Positions 52,006-61,332 of a stretch of DNA of 64,000 nt are shown here, one piece after another. Positions within the stretch are counted from its first letter, which is position 1. Each line of letters begins with the position of its first letter. The notes beneath the pieces were generated by a model, which saw only the letters and a list, made by a program, of their open reading frames with translations, searched no databases and was not told where the DNA came from. Made by a program: the position numbers and the translations under genes. The DNA is from Cronobacter dublinensis subsp. dublinensis LMG 23823 (GTDB lineage: Bacteria > Pseudomonadota > Gammaproteobacteria > Enterobacterales > Enterobacteriaceae): positions 1,550,001 through 1,614,000 of the forward strand of contig NZ_CP012266.1 of the NCBI RefSeq assembly GCF_001277235.1. Reading direction: 5' to 3'.

Positions 52006-53811
52006 ATGGTGCTTAACAATATGCATGGTTTTCGACGGTCAGCGCTGAGTTTATGTCTGGCTCTTAGTATCGCTCCACTGTTTAATGCGTATGCCGACGA
52101 ACCGGAACTGATCACTACCGACAGCATCACCACGCTGAGCGCACAGCCGATTGCGCTGTCGCCGGGCATGGTGTTCCTCGCGGCAAACGCGGTGCCTGAC
52201 GCCGCGAGCCGTCTTGCAAGCACGCGTACGCAGTTACAGGCGGCGCTGCCAGCGGGCTTTACGCCGGTTTATATGAACGCGCTGGTGGGGCTGTATGCCG
52301 CCCGCGATCTGAAACCGATGTGGGAGAACCGCGACGCGGTGCAGGCGTTCCAGCAGCAGCTTGCCGAAGTGGCGCTCGCCGGTTTTCAGCCGCAGTTTAC
52401 CGCCTGGGTGGAACAGCTTACGGATCCCGCTGTGACCGGGCTTGCGCGCGATATCGTGCTGAGCGACGCGATGGTCGGCTATCTGCATTTTATCTCCGGC
52501 ATTCCAAGCCAGGGTAACCGCTGGCTCTACAGCGCTAAACCGTATAAACCTGAGCTGCCCGCGCTGACGGTGCTTAACCAGTGGCAGGTCTCGCTGGATA
52601 ACGGCTCGGTCCCGGCGTTTGTCCGTTCGCTGGCGCCTGCGCACCCGCAATATGCGGCGATGCACGCCTCGCTGCTGCAACTGGTCGCCGACACGCGCCC
52701 GTGGCCGCAGATGACCGGCAAAGAGAAGCTGCGCCCCGGCCAGTGGAGCAACGACATCCCGGCCCTGAAAGAGATTTTACAGCGTACCGGTATGCTGGAT
52801 GGCGGCCCGGATATCGTCCTGCCTGGCGATAACAGCGACGTCGTCAGCCCGTCCGCCGCGCCGCAAACGGCGAGTCCGACGACAGCGAAAAAACCGACGC
52901 GCGGCGTGTACGATAAAGACCTGGTCGCCGCGGTGAAACGTTTTCAGAAGTGGCAGGGCCTCGGCGCGGATGGCGTGATTGGCCAGTCGACCCGCGACTG
53001 GCTGAACGTGACGCCTGCCGAGCGCGCCGCGCTGCTGGCGCTCAATATCCAGCGTCTGCGTCTGCTGCCCGGTAAGCTCGACACTGGCATTATGGTCAAT
53101 ATTCCCGAGTATTCGCTGGTCTATTACCAGAACGGTAGCCAGGTGCTGGCGTCGCGGGTGATTGTGGGCCGTCCGGATCGTAAAACCCCGCTGATGAGCA
53201 GCGCGCTCAACAACGTGGTGGTGAACCCACCGTGGAACGTGCCGCCGACGCTTGCGCGCAAAGATATTCTGCCGAAAGTCTGGAACGATCCGGGCTATCT
53301 TGAAAGCCACGGTTATACGGTGCTGAACGGCTGGAGCAGCAATGCCGAAGTGGTGGATCCGTGGATGGTTGACTGGGCGACAATAACGCCGTCGAACCTG
53401 CCGTTCCGCTTCCAGCAGGCACCGGGCGTGCATAACTCGCTGGGGCGTTACAAGTTCAATATGCCGAGCTCCGATGCCATCTATCTGCACGATACGCCGA
53501 ACCATAATCTGTTCCAGCGCGACGCGCGGGCGCTCAGCTCCGGCTGCGTGCGTGTGAATAAAGCGTCAGAGCTTGCTAACCTGCTGTTGCAGGATGCGGG
53601 CTGGAATGATTCCCGTATTTCGCAGACGCTGAAAGAGGGGAATACGCGCTACGTGAATATTCCGCAGACCATTCCGGTGAACCTCTATTATCTGACGGCA
53701 TTTATTGGCGAAGATGGGCGTCCGCAATATCGTACAGATATTTACAATTATGATCACACCGCGCGATCGGGCGCACAAATCCTCCCGAAAGTGGAACAAC
53801 TTATCCGCTAA
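52006..53811 (+). CDS. ldtD: LdtD (YcbB), L,D-transpeptidase
   Basis: A 601-residue periplasmic enzyme (E. coli 615) that makes 3-3 crosslinks in peptidoglycan, bypasses PBPs and can confer beta-lactam resistance when raised. I chose ATG at 52006 with AGGGGG upstream; the open frame extends back into mukB but is not coding. An N-terminal signal segment (ALSLCLALSIAPLFNAYADEP) is followed by a peptidoglycan-binding region (DKDLVAAVKRFQKWQGL) and the YkuD domain. The catalytic Cys514 is in SSGCVRVNK, with HDTPNHN upstream. Confidence 0.95.
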   Translation: MVLNNMHGFRRSALSLCLALSIAPLFNAYADEPELITTDSITTLSAQPIALSPGMVFLAANAVPDAASRLASTRTQLQAALPAGFTPVYMNALVGLYAARDLKPMWENRDAVQAFQQQLAEVALAGFQPQFTAWVEQLTDPAVTGLARDIVLSDAMVGYLHFISGIPSQGNRWLYSAKPYKPELPALTVLNQWQVSLDNGSVPAFVRSLAPAHPQYAAMHASLLQLVADTRPWPQMTGKEKLRPGQWSNDIPALKEILQRTGMLDGGPDIVLPGDNSDVVSPSAAPQTASPTTAKKPTRGVYDKDLVAAVKRFQKWQGLGADGVIGQSTRDWLNVTPAERAALLALNIQRLRLLPGKLDTGIMVNIPEYSLVYYQNGSQVLASRVIVGRPDRKTPLMSSALNNVVVNPPWNVPPTLARKDILPKVWNDPGYLESHGYTVLNGWSSNAEVVDPWMVDWATITPSNLPFRFQQAPGVHNSLGRYKFNMPSSDAIYLHDTPNHNLFQRDARALSSGCVRVNKASELANLLLQDAGWNDSRISQTLKEGNTRYVNIPQTIPVNLYYLTAFIGEDGRPQYRTDIYNYDHTARSGAQILPKVEQLIR

Positions 53812-53854
53812 CAGGTTTAATTCCACGGACTTAACCTACTCAATGTGAACATAA

Positions 53855-53886
53855 AACGGGCCAAACGTGAAAAAAGGCCCGTTATT
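53855..53886 (+). terminator. Possible ldtD terminator
   Basis: AACGGGCC, a 13-base A-rich loop and GGCCCGTT, then ATTCC, 44 bases after ldtD. The T run is short. Confidence 0.5.
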
Positions 53887-53991
53887 CCCCGCTTTGACTT
53901 GTATTGACTCCCCTCCGGCTGGCGGTTAAGGTGCCTCTCGTGCGCCAGAAGTGCATAGTTATTGTTCATATTGATTGTAGACCTGAATATC

Positions 53992-54540
53992 ATGGATAAA
54001 ATAGACGCTCACCGCCGCAAATTGCTGGCGTTTGGCGGCGCCGCTTTAGGCGCTGCAATACTGCCAACGCCTGCGTTTGCTACTCTGTCGACGCCGCGAC
54101 CGCGTATTCTTACGCTGAATAACCTCAATACTGGCGAATCGATTAAGGCCGAATTTTTCGATGGCCGGGGCTATATTCAGGATGAATTAGCAAAGCTAAA
54201 CCATTTCTTTCGTGATTACCGGGCAAATAAGGTAAAAGCGATGGATCCCCGATTATTTGACCAGCTCTACCGTCTGCAGGGCCTGCTTGGCACTCGCAAA
54301 CCGGTGCAGTTGATCTCCGGCTATCGCTCCGTTGATACCAACGCGGAACTGCGATCCAAAAGCCGCGGCGTGGCAAAGCACAGCTACCACACCAAAGGCC
54401 AGGCGATGGATTTTCATATCGAAGGAATTTCGTTAAGCAATATTCGCAAAGCGGCGTTATCTCTGCGCGCCGGTGGTGTAGGATACTACCCCAGCAGTAA
54501 CTTTGTGCATATTGATACCGGGCCGCTAAGGCACTGGTAA
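53992..54540 (+). CDS. mepK: MepK (YcbK), murein endopeptidase
   Basis: A 182-residue protein, equal in length to E. coli YcbK/MepK. It cleaves 3-3 crosslinks and contributes to peptidoglycan growth. A twin-arginine-type signal (HRRKLLAFGG, then a hydrophobic run to PAFA) opens it. The M15-like zinc site is represented by SYHTKGQAMDFH and VHIDTGP near the end. It follows ldtD, whose product it cuts, with an intergenic hairpin between. The start is MDKIDAHRRKLL; ten upstream in-frame codons are not conserved. Confidence 0.93.
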   Translation: MDKIDAHRRKLLAFGGAALGAAILPTPAFATLSTPRPRILTLNNLNTGESIKAEFFDGRGYIQDELAKLNHFFRDYRANKVKAMDPRLFDQLYRLQGLLGTRKPVQLISGYRSVDTNAELRSKSRGVAKHSYHTKGQAMDFHIEGISLSNIRKAALSLRAGGVGYYPSSNFVHIDTGPLRHW

Positions 54541-54578
54541 TTAACGACCCCGGCAGCGCGCCGGGTAAAAGGAGCGGT

Positions 54579-55226
54579 ATGAACTATCATATTATTCCGG
54601 TAACGGCGTTCGCCCAGAACTGCTCGTTAATCTGGTGTGAGGAGACGCGACAGGCAGCGCTGGTGGACCCCGGCGGCGACGCGCAGCGTATCAAGGAAGA
54701 AGTCGCCCAGAAGGGTGTCACGCTGCAGCAGATCCTGTTAACGCACGGTCATCTTGACCATGTCGGCGCGGCGGCGGAGCTCGCGGCGCATTACGGCATC
54801 CCCATTATCGGCCCGGAAAAAGAAGATGAGTTCTGGCTGCAGGGCTTACCCGCTCAGAGCCGCATGTTCGGGCTTGACGAGTGCCAGCCGCTCACGCCAG
54901 ACCGCTGGCTCAACGAAGGCGACACGGTCAGCGTTGGCAATATTTCGCTTGCCGTGCTGCATTGCCCGGGCCACACGCCGGGCCATATCGTTTTTTTCGA
55001 CGCCCAGTCGCGTCTGCTGGTTTCCGGCGATGTGATATTTAAAGGTGGGGTGGGGCGCAGCGATTTTCCGCGCGGCGACCACGCTCAGCTTATCGATGCC
55101 ATTAAGCGCAAGCTATTGCCGCTCGGCGATGACGTCACCTTTATTCCCGGCCACGGCCCGATGTCGACACTCGGCCATGAGCGCCTGCATAACCCCTTCC
55201 TGCAGGATGAAATGCCGGTCTGGTAA
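54579..55226 (+). CDS. gloC: GloC (YcbL), type II glyoxalase-like hydrolase
   Basis: A 215-residue metallo-beta-lactamase-fold enzyme, the same length as E. coli YcbL. It hydrolyses S-lactoylglutathione, like GloB, in methylglyoxal detoxification. The metal motif THGHLDH is at about residues 55-61, and HCPGHTPGH, SGDVIF and PGHGP supply the other ligands. AAGGAG precedes the ATG. It starts 38 bases after mepK and ends at a bidirectional terminator with aspC. Confidence 0.95.
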   Translation: MNYHIIPVTAFAQNCSLIWCEETRQAALVDPGGDAQRIKEEVAQKGVTLQQILLTHGHLDHVGAAAELAAHYGIPIIGPEKEDEFWLQGLPAQSRMFGLDECQPLTPDRWLNEGDTVSVGNISLAVLHCPGHTPGHIVFFDAQSRLLVSGDVIFKGGVGRSDFPRGDHAQLIDAIKRKLLPLGDDVTFIPGHGPMSTLGHERLHNPFLQDEMPVW

Positions 55227-55244
55227 CGCGTTATACCCGCCAAC

Positions 55245-55273
55245 AAAAAGGGCCGCTCAGTGCGGCCCTTTTG
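55245..55273. terminator. Bidirectional terminator between gloC and aspC
   Basis: AAAAGGGCCGC, a 5-base loop and GCGGCCCTTTT. Confidence 0.92.
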
Positions 55274-55289
55274 CTTTTGCGCGTCACCC

Positions 55290-56480
55290 TTACAGCACGG
55301 CGACGATAGCTTCGCACAGCGGCGCCATGTTGTCCGGCGTCATGCCCGCCACGTTGACACGGCCTGACGCGACGGCGTAAACGCCAAACTCTTCACGCAG
55401 ACGCAGCACCTGCTCTTTGGTCAGGCCGCTGAAGGAGAACATGCCGTTCTGCTTCGTGATGAAGCTGAAGTCGCGATCCGCGCCTTTCTCGGCCAGGGTG
55501 TTCACAAACAGCTGACGCATACGCTGGATGCGCTGGCGCATATCGGTCAGCTCCTGTTCCCAGATGGTACGCAGCGCGTCATTGTTGAGAATGGTCGCGA
55601 CCACGGACGCGCCGTGCGCCGGCGGGTTGGAGTAGTTGGCGCGAATGCAGGATTTCATCTGGCTGAACGCGCGGTCTGCGGCATCGGCATCCGCCGCCAC
55701 CAGCGTACAGGCGCCCACGCGCTCGTTGTACAGGCCGAAGTTCTTGGAGAACGAACTTGCGACAATAAGTTCTTTATGAAGGGCGACGAACGCGCGCAGG
55801 CCTTCGGCGTCTTCTTCCAGACCGCGGGCGAAGCCCTGATAGGCGAAGTCGAACAGCGGCAGCCAGCCTTTCTCAACGGACAGCTTCGCCAGCTGTTCCC
55901 ATTGCTCAAGCGTCGGGTCGATGCCGGTCGGGTTGTGGCAGCAGCCGTGGAACAGCACCACATCGCCTGCCTGGGCTTCCTGCAGGCTGTTTAACAGACC
56001 GTCGAAATCGAGGGTGTGGTTCGCTGCGTCGTAATAGGCATATTCACGCACTTCCAGACCGGCGGAATTAAACACGCCTTTGTGGTTCGGCCAGCTCGGG
56101 TTAGAGACCCAGACGCGCTTCACGTCGGTGTTTTTCGCGAGGAAATCCGCCGCGACGCGCAGCGCGCCGGTGCCGCCTGGAGTTTGCGCGGTGCGGGCGC
56201 GTTTGTCGCTGATAACCGGGCTTGCTTTACCGAACAGCAGCTCCTGCGTGCAGCGACCGAACTCGGGAATACCGTCAATGCCGAGGTAGTTTTTGGTGGT
56301 TTCATTTTCCAGCAGATATTGTTCTGCTTTTTTAACGCTGGTCAGAACCGGGGTCTTACCGGTTTCATCCTTGTAAACACCAATGCCTAAGTTAATTTTG
56401 GTCGGGCGGTCGTCGGCACGAAACAGATCGGCCAGACCAAGGATCGGGTCGGCTGGGGCGGCGGTAATGTTCTCAAACAT
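55290..56480 (-). CDS. aspC: Aspartate aminotransferase
   Basis: A 396-residue PLP enzyme, the same length as E. coli AspC. It interconverts aspartate and 2-oxoglutarate with oxaloacetate and glutamate and can also use aromatic amino acids. The Schiff-base Lys246 lies in SSFSKNFGLYNERVG. The substrate-binding HGCCHNPTGID and LFDFAYQGFA blocks are present. It is monocistronic, convergent with gloC and downstream of ompF. Confidence 0.98.
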   Translation of the reverse strand: MFENITAAPADPILGLADLFRADDRPTKINLGIGVYKDETGKTPVLTSVKKAEQYLLENETTKNYLGIDGIPEFGRCTQELLFGKASPVISDKRARTAQTPGGTGALRVAADFLAKNTDVKRVWVSNPSWPNHKGVFNSAGLEVREYAYYDAANHTLDFDGLLNSLQEAQAGDVVLFHGCCHNPTGIDPTLEQWEQLAKLSVEKGWLPLFDFAYQGFARGLEEDAEGLRAFVALHKELIVASSFSKNFGLYNERVGACTLVAADADAADRAFSQMKSCIRANYSNPPAHGASVVATILNNDALRTIWEQELTDMRQRIQRMRQLFVNTLAEKGADRDFSFITKQNGMFSFSGLTKEQVLRLREEFGVYAVASGRVNVAGMTPDNMAPLCEAIVAVL

Positions 56481-56610
56481 GACGAGGTTCCATTGTGATT
56501 TCAGAAGGGAAATTCGCTATCAGGTTAACGGGAGATTTACAAAATGCCAACCGTTTGCCCGGAAAAGTTACATGGATCGCAAAAGTCGGCAGGATTTTCT
56601 TTTACCCATA

Positions 56611-56638
56611 AAAAAACAGGGCCGAAGCCCTGTTTTTT
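56611..56638 (-). terminator. ompF terminator
   Basis: AAAAAACAGGGC, loop CGAA, GCCCTGTTTTTT. It has a T run in both directions and lies 28 bases after the ompF stop. Confidence 0.93.
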
Positions 56639-56665
56639 CACTATCAGACAACGAGGTTGTGCTGA

Positions 56666-57763
56666 TTAGAACTGATAGGTCAGACCAACAGCAGCCTGGT
56701 CGTCAGTACCGATACCGTAAGAGGAGCTGTAATCATTGGTATCAAGCAGGTTGAAGCGGTAATCGAAGAACACGTTCATGTTCTTGTTGAAGTAATAAGT
56801 CGCGCCAGCCTGAACATATTTAGCCAGATCAGCATCGCTGTCTGCGCCATTCAGATGTTTACCTTTGCTCTGCACATAGGAAATTGCCGGACGCAGGCCG
56901 AAGTCGAACTGGTACTGAGCTACAACTTCAAAGTTCTGGGTTTTGTTAGCCATCTCAGTAGTTTTAGTTACGGAGTTGTCAACAATAGTCATATTACGGG
57001 TTTCGGAATAGACAGTTGCCAGATAGATGTTGTTTGCATCATATTTAGCACCTACAGCCCAGACTTCAGCACGTGAACCATTACCATCACGCTCTTCCTG
57101 ATCGTTAGTACGGTCAGAGTTGCTGTATGCCGCAGACACACCAAAACCTTCACCAAATTCATAAGCAGCGGTGTAACCTACGCCGTCGCCGTTTTGGGCA
57201 TTGATGCTGTGGTCGCTTTCATTTTTAGCCTGGTATTGGATACCGAATGACAGGCCGTCAACAAGACCGAAGAAATCGGTGTTGCGGTAAGTCAGCAGAC
57301 CACCAGCACGGCTGGTCATATAGTTATCAGTATAAGCGCCGCCCCAGGTTTCGCCGGAGAAGTAAGGAGCCATATCGGTGTAAGACTCGACGTCATAAAC
57401 CACACCATAGTTACGGCCGTAGTCAATCGCACCAGCGTCACCAATTTTCAGGCCAGCGAATGCCAGACGCGTATTACCACCCTGCTGCTCGCCTTCAGCA
57501 CGGTCTGCTTTAGTACGGTATTCCCACTGACCGAAACCGGTCAGATCGCTATTAATCTGAGTTTCCCCTTTGAAACCAATCTGTGCGTAGGTAGCGTCGC
57601 CATTGGAAGACTTATCACCCGTGGTGGTCCATACGTGGCGGCCTACAGCCTTACCGTAAAGATCAAGTTTGTTGCCGTCTTTGTTATAGATTTCTGCAGC
57701 GTTTGCTGCACCGGCTACCAGCAGGGCAGGGATAACCACTGCCAGGATATTGCGCTTCATCAT
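56666..57763 (-). CDS. ompF: OmpF-type outer membrane porin
   Basis: A 365-residue general porin (E. coli OmpF 362) in the ompF position between aspC and asnS. A 22-residue signal peptide (MMKRNILAVV...AANA) precedes mature AEIYNKDGN. Sixteen beta strands and the C-terminal Phe (LTYQF) are as expected. The constriction differs from E. coli: the Arg42 position is Gln (TYAQIGF) and the Glu117 position in loop L3 is Tyr (TDMAPYFSGET); Lys16, Arg82, Asp113 and Arg132 positions are kept. Promoter and MicF-target leader resemble E. coli ompF. Confidence 0.93.
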   Translation of the reverse strand: MMKRNILAVVIPALLVAGAANAAEIYNKDGNKLDLYGKAVGRHVWTTTGDKSSNGDATYAQIGFKGETQINSDLTGFGQWEYRTKADRAEGEQQGGNTRLAFAGLKIGDAGAIDYGRNYGVVYDVESYTDMAPYFSGETWGGAYTDNYMTSRAGGLLTYRNTDFFGLVDGLSFGIQYQAKNESDHSINAQNGDGVGYTAAYEFGEGFGVSAAYSNSDRTNDQEERDGNGSRAEVWAVGAKYDANNIYLATVYSETRNMTIVDNSVTKTTEMANKTQNFEVVAQYQFDFGLRPAISYVQSKGKHLNGADSDADLAKYVQAGATYYFNKNMNVFFDYRFNLLDTNDYSSSYGIGTDDQAAVGLTYQF

Positions 57764-57866
57764 TATTTATTACCCTCATTGGTTTTTTTGAACACCTGCC
57801 ACTGCCGTCAATAATTCATTACGGAACTATTGATGAGAGTTTGGTGTCTTTCTGTGTCTGTCTGGC

Positions 57867-57895
57867 ATCTTTCCATTCATATAATCGTTTCGCTA
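57867..57895 (-). promoter_or_regulatory. ompF promoter
   Basis: On the minus strand TAGCGA, a 17-base spacer and AAAGAT, identical to my recollection of the E. coli ompF boxes and at the same distance (about 100 bases) from the start codon. Weak boxes fit the need for OmpR. TTTGTAGCACTTTC just upstream matches the OmpR F3 site. Confidence 0.8.
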
Positions 57896-58264
57896 CCCTG
57901 AAAGTGCTACAAATGTCTAAATCAGGTAACAAAAAGAAATATTGTGTAAGCATTTATTAATGGAAGGGAACTTTGTGAGAGACCTCAAATTTATTACTTA
58001 AGTGAATAAATTTCGGCCATTCCTTTCTTATATATATGAAAAACTTATCATTAATTTATATAAGGCGCATTTTTATACAATTGTAAGCGCCAATTGTTTT
58101 TTAATAGATGAGATGGATGGAAGTCCGGATGTCTGTGGAAAGTGTGTACAAATATGCTATAGCGAAGCGGTGCAAAAATCCGCCATCAGACGATTGCTTG
58201 TTTTTTAACCAGAAATGATGTCAGCGAAAATGTAATAAAAAGTGGACAAAACGTGAGCGGGTAC

Positions 58265-58289
58265 AAAAAAGGGCCAGCAAGCTGGCCCT
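58265..58289 (-). terminator. asnS terminator
   Basis: On the minus strand GGGCCAG, a 4-base loop and CTGGCCC followed by six T residues, immediately past the asnS stop. Confidence 0.9.
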
Positions 58290-58296
58290 GTCGGGA

Positions 58297-59697
58297 TTAG
58301 AAATTCGCGTTGCGCGGGGTGCGCGGGAAGGGAATCACATCACGCACGTTCTGAACGCCGGTCACATAGGCGATCAGACGTTCAAAGCCGAGACCAAAGC
58401 CGGCATGCGGTACGGTGCCGTAACGGCGCAGATCGCGATACCACCAGTAGTCTTCTTTATTAAGGCCCATCTCTTCCATACGGGCGTCCAGCACGTCGAG
58501 ACGCTCTTCACGCTGGGAGCCGCCAATGATTTCACCGATGCCCGGCGCGAGCACGTCCATCGCCGCCACGGTTTTGCCATCTTCGTTAAGGCGCATATAG
58601 AAGGCTTTAATCTCTTTCGGGTAGTTTTTCACCACGACCGGGGCCTTAAAGTGTTTCTCGGCGAGATAACGCTCATGCTCGGACGCCAGATCCACGCCCC
58701 AGTAGACCGGGTTTTCGAACTTCTCGCCGCACTTCTCAAGAATGGCGACCGCATCGGTGTAATCCACCTGCGCGAAGTCGGCAGAAATGAAACGCTCCAG
58801 GCGATCGATCGCTTCTTTATCCACGCGCTCGGCGAAGAACTTCATGTCGTCCAGGCGTTCATCGAGCACCGCTTTGAAGACATATTTCAGCATGGCTTCA
58901 GCAAGACCCGCCACATCGTTCAGATTGGCGAACGCCACTTCCGGCTCCAGCATCCAGAACTCCGCCAGGTGACGGCTGGTGTTGGAGTTTTCCGCACGGA
59001 ACGTCGGCCCGAAGGTGTAGATCTTCGACAGTGCGCAGGCGTAGGTTTCGCCGTTCAACTGGCCGGAAACGGTCAGGAATGCTTCTTTGCCGAAAAAGTC
59101 TTTATCGAAATCGATTTTGCCCTGGCCATCGCGCGGCAGGTTTTCCAGATCCAGCGTCGAGACGCGGAACATTTCGCCCGCGCCTTCGGTATCAGAGGCG
59201 GTAATCAGCGGGGTGGAGACCCAGAAAAAGCCCTGCTCGTGGAAGAAACGGTGCAGCGCCTGCGCCAGCGTATGACGCACGCGGGCTACCGCGCCGATAA
59301 GGTTGGTGCGCGGACGCAGATGCGCCACTTCACGCAGATACTCGATGCTATGGCGCTTAGCCGCCATCGGATAGGTGTCCGGATCGTCGACCCAGCCGGT
59401 GACTTCAACCTGGGTTGCCTGCAACTCGAAGCTCTGGCCTTCGCCCGGGGATTCGACCACCTTGCCGGTGACGATAACCGAGCAGCCCGTCGTGAGGTGC
59501 AGCACCTCTTCATTATAATTGGGCAGAGAATTATTAATGACAGCCTGTATCGGATCAAAGCAGGAACCGTCATAAACGGCGAGGAAGGAGATGCCAGCTT
59601 TTGAATCTCTTCGGGTACGCACCCACCCGCGCACGGTGACTTCACTGTCAACGGCAACGCGGCCCTGGAGTACGTCGGCTACAGGCACAACGCTCAT
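58297..59697 (-). CDS. asnS: Asparaginyl-tRNA synthetase
   Basis: A 466-residue class IIb synthetase, the same length as in E. coli. It charges tRNA-Asn. The N-terminal OB-fold anticodon-binding domain (about 1-110, VTVRGWVRTRRDSKAGISFLAVYDG) precedes the catalytic core. Motif 2 is FRAENSNTSRHLAEFWMLEPE and motif 3 is GFGLGFERLIAYVTG, near the C-terminus ending PRTPRNANF. It lies between pncB and ompF as in E. coli. Confidence 0.99.
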   Translation of the reverse strand: MSVVPVADVLQGRVAVDSEVTVRGWVRTRRDSKAGISFLAVYDGSCFDPIQAVINNSLPNYNEEVLHLTTGCSVIVTGKVVESPGEGQSFELQATQVEVTGWVDDPDTYPMAAKRHSIEYLREVAHLRPRTNLIGAVARVRHTLAQALHRFFHEQGFFWVSTPLITASDTEGAGEMFRVSTLDLENLPRDGQGKIDFDKDFFGKEAFLTVSGQLNGETYACALSKIYTFGPTFRAENSNTSRHLAEFWMLEPEVAFANLNDVAGLAEAMLKYVFKAVLDERLDDMKFFAERVDKEAIDRLERFISADFAQVDYTDAVAILEKCGEKFENPVYWGVDLASEHERYLAEKHFKAPVVVKNYPKEIKAFYMRLNEDGKTVAAMDVLAPGIGEIIGGSQREERLDVLDARMEEMGLNKEDYWWYRDLRRYGTVPHAGFGLGFERLIAYVTGVQNVRDVIPFPRTPRNANF

Positions 59698-59824
59698 AAT
59701 TATCTCTCTGGTTAATGGTCAAAAATAACATTTTCCACCCGGACGGGGGGATATCTATGTTACCTGGCATACGCCATCAGACAAGCAGAATTCGCGATGC
59801 GGGAAAAAGAAATCGGAAACGGGC

Positions 59825-59853
59825 AGGGAAAGCAGGGAGCGCGCGGCTCCCTG
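59825..59853 (-). terminator. pncB terminator
   Basis: On the minus strand CAGGGAGC, a 5-base loop and GCTCCCTG followed by CTTTCCC. The T run is short. Confidence 0.65.
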
Positions 59854-59863
59854 AGGAAAAACA

Positions 59864-61066
59864 TCAGCTTGCTTTACGCACCTGCGGCAGGTCGAACGCT
59901 TTGCGCAGCGCGCGCACGAACGCCTTGTCGTGACAGATGGTTTTACCGGGGCTGTCGGAGAGCTTCGCGACCGGGCGGCCATTACACTCCACGAGCTTAA
60001 TCACGATATTCAGCGGCTTCACGTGCGGGATGTCGCAGGTCAGGCGGGTGCCGATGCCAAAGCCGAGCTTCACCCGGTCAGCGAAGTGGCGATAGAGGTC
60101 AATGGCTTTCGCGAAATCGAGATTATCTGAAAAAATCAGCGTTTTGCTGAGCGGGTCGATGCCGAGCTGCTGGTAATGGGCAATGGCTTTTTCGCCCCAC
60201 AGCACCGGATCGCCGGAGTCGTGGCGCAGCCCCTGATAACGCCCGGCGAAAGCAGGACCGAAATCACGCAGGAACGCGTCCATCGTAATGCAGTCAGTCA
60301 GCGCGATACCGAGCATATCCGGGTATTCGTCAAGCCACGCCTGTAGCGCGGCAATCTGACTGTTCGCCAGATCGGGGCTGATTTGCTGATGCGCCTGGAA
60401 CCACTCGTGCGCCTGGGTGCCCATCGGGGTCAGGGAGAGACGGCGGGCGAGATCGTAGTTGCTGGTGCCGATAAACCACGGCTCCTGCTGCAGTCGCTCG
60501 ACAATCGCCTGTTGCACCTCGCGTGAGAAGCGACGACGGGTGCCGAAATCCATCAGGCGGAAGGCGCTGAGATCAAGCCCGTCGGTCATGGTGCGGAAAT
60601 CGTGCAGTTTTACTTCGAGATGCGCCAGCGCCTGATCGACGCTCGCTTGCGGCGACCGGTAGCGGTGCACCAGTTCGCTTATCACGGCCAGCAGCGGCAC
60701 TTCCCACATAATGACTTCGCGCCACGGGCCGCTCAGGCGGATATCCAGCTTGCCGCCGTCGTTGCGAATTTGCACCTGCGAGGGGTCGTAGCGGAAATTT
60801 TTCAGCCACGCCAGATAGTCCGTTTTGAAAAACGGCAGGCCGGAGAGCCACTGAAACTCCGCGTCGGAAAGCGCCAGATGCTGCATGGCATCGACCTGTT
60901 CGCGGATCGCCTCGGCATAAATGCCCAGCAGATCGTCACCCCGGCAGCGAAATTCCGCTGCGACATGCACGTCATAATAGTGGTGAAAAACCGCCTGCTG
61001 CATATGCAGCTTATAGGCGTCCGTATCCAGCAGCGTTTGCAATAGGGGGGAAGCGTATTGTGTCAT
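59864..61066 (-). CDS. pncB: Nicotinate phosphoribosyltransferase
   Basis: A 400-residue enzyme, equal in length to E. coli PncB. It converts nicotinate and PRPP to nicotinate mononucleotide, using ATP through a phosphohistidine, in NAD salvage. Conserved blocks are LLDTDAYKLHMQQAVFHHY, MDFGTRRRFSREVQ, GTSNYDLARRLSLTPMGTQAHEW and LRHDSGDP. The start MTQYASPLLQTLLDTDAYK matches the family; five upstream codons are dropped. In E. coli NadR represses it. It is divergent from pepN. Confidence 0.98.
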   Translation of the reverse strand: MTQYASPLLQTLLDTDAYKLHMQQAVFHHYYDVHVAAEFRCRGDDLLGIYAEAIREQVDAMQHLALSDAEFQWLSGLPFFKTDYLAWLKNFRYDPSQVQIRNDGGKLDIRLSGPWREVIMWEVPLLAVISELVHRYRSPQASVDQALAHLEVKLHDFRTMTDGLDLSAFRLMDFGTRRRFSREVQQAIVERLQQEPWFIGTSNYDLARRLSLTPMGTQAHEWFQAHQQISPDLANSQIAALQAWLDEYPDMLGIALTDCITMDAFLRDFGPAFAGRYQGLRHDSGDPVLWGEKAIAHYQQLGIDPLSKTLIFSDNLDFAKAIDLYRHFADRVKLGFGIGTRLTCDIPHVKPLNIVIKLVECNGRPVAKLSDSPGKTICHDKAFVRALRKAFDLPQVRKAS

Positions 61067-61332
61067 GGTGCGAACTGGCATCCTCTCACAGGCGCGTATC
61101 TATCAGTGGCATAAGCAGATAAAGACGCAGGAGTATACCCTGATTATCGGTTTATTGAAGCAGGATCACAACACAACCGGCGAAGCGGGTCGAGGGCAAT
61201 TTGTGCCGCATGTTGCTTAAATGTAGCAAACTGCCCGGTAGCCGCTGAAAAGTGAAAGATTCTGCGTGGCAACATTACCGCAACAGGAATAGACTGGAGA
61301 CGTAACCATACGGACCCTGGATAAGGTTTTTT

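Larger units (their letters stand above)
57764..58296. promoter_or_regulatory. ompF leader, OmpR region and AT-rich upstream sequence
   Basis: A 533-base gap. From the right it holds the asnS terminator, an AT-rich stretch (about 57950-58220), the expected OmpR-binding zone (57896-57960), the promoter and the ompF leader. The last leader bases (GAGGGTAATAAATA) match the E. coli MicF pairing region. A 68-codon frame at 58002 was judged non-coding. Confidence 0.7.

Noticed and set aside
58002..58208. 68-codon plus-strand frame with a GTG start and four Cys residues in AT-rich DNA upstream of ompF
   Set aside because: No ribosome site, no recognisable family, and it lies in the ompF upstream regulatory region.
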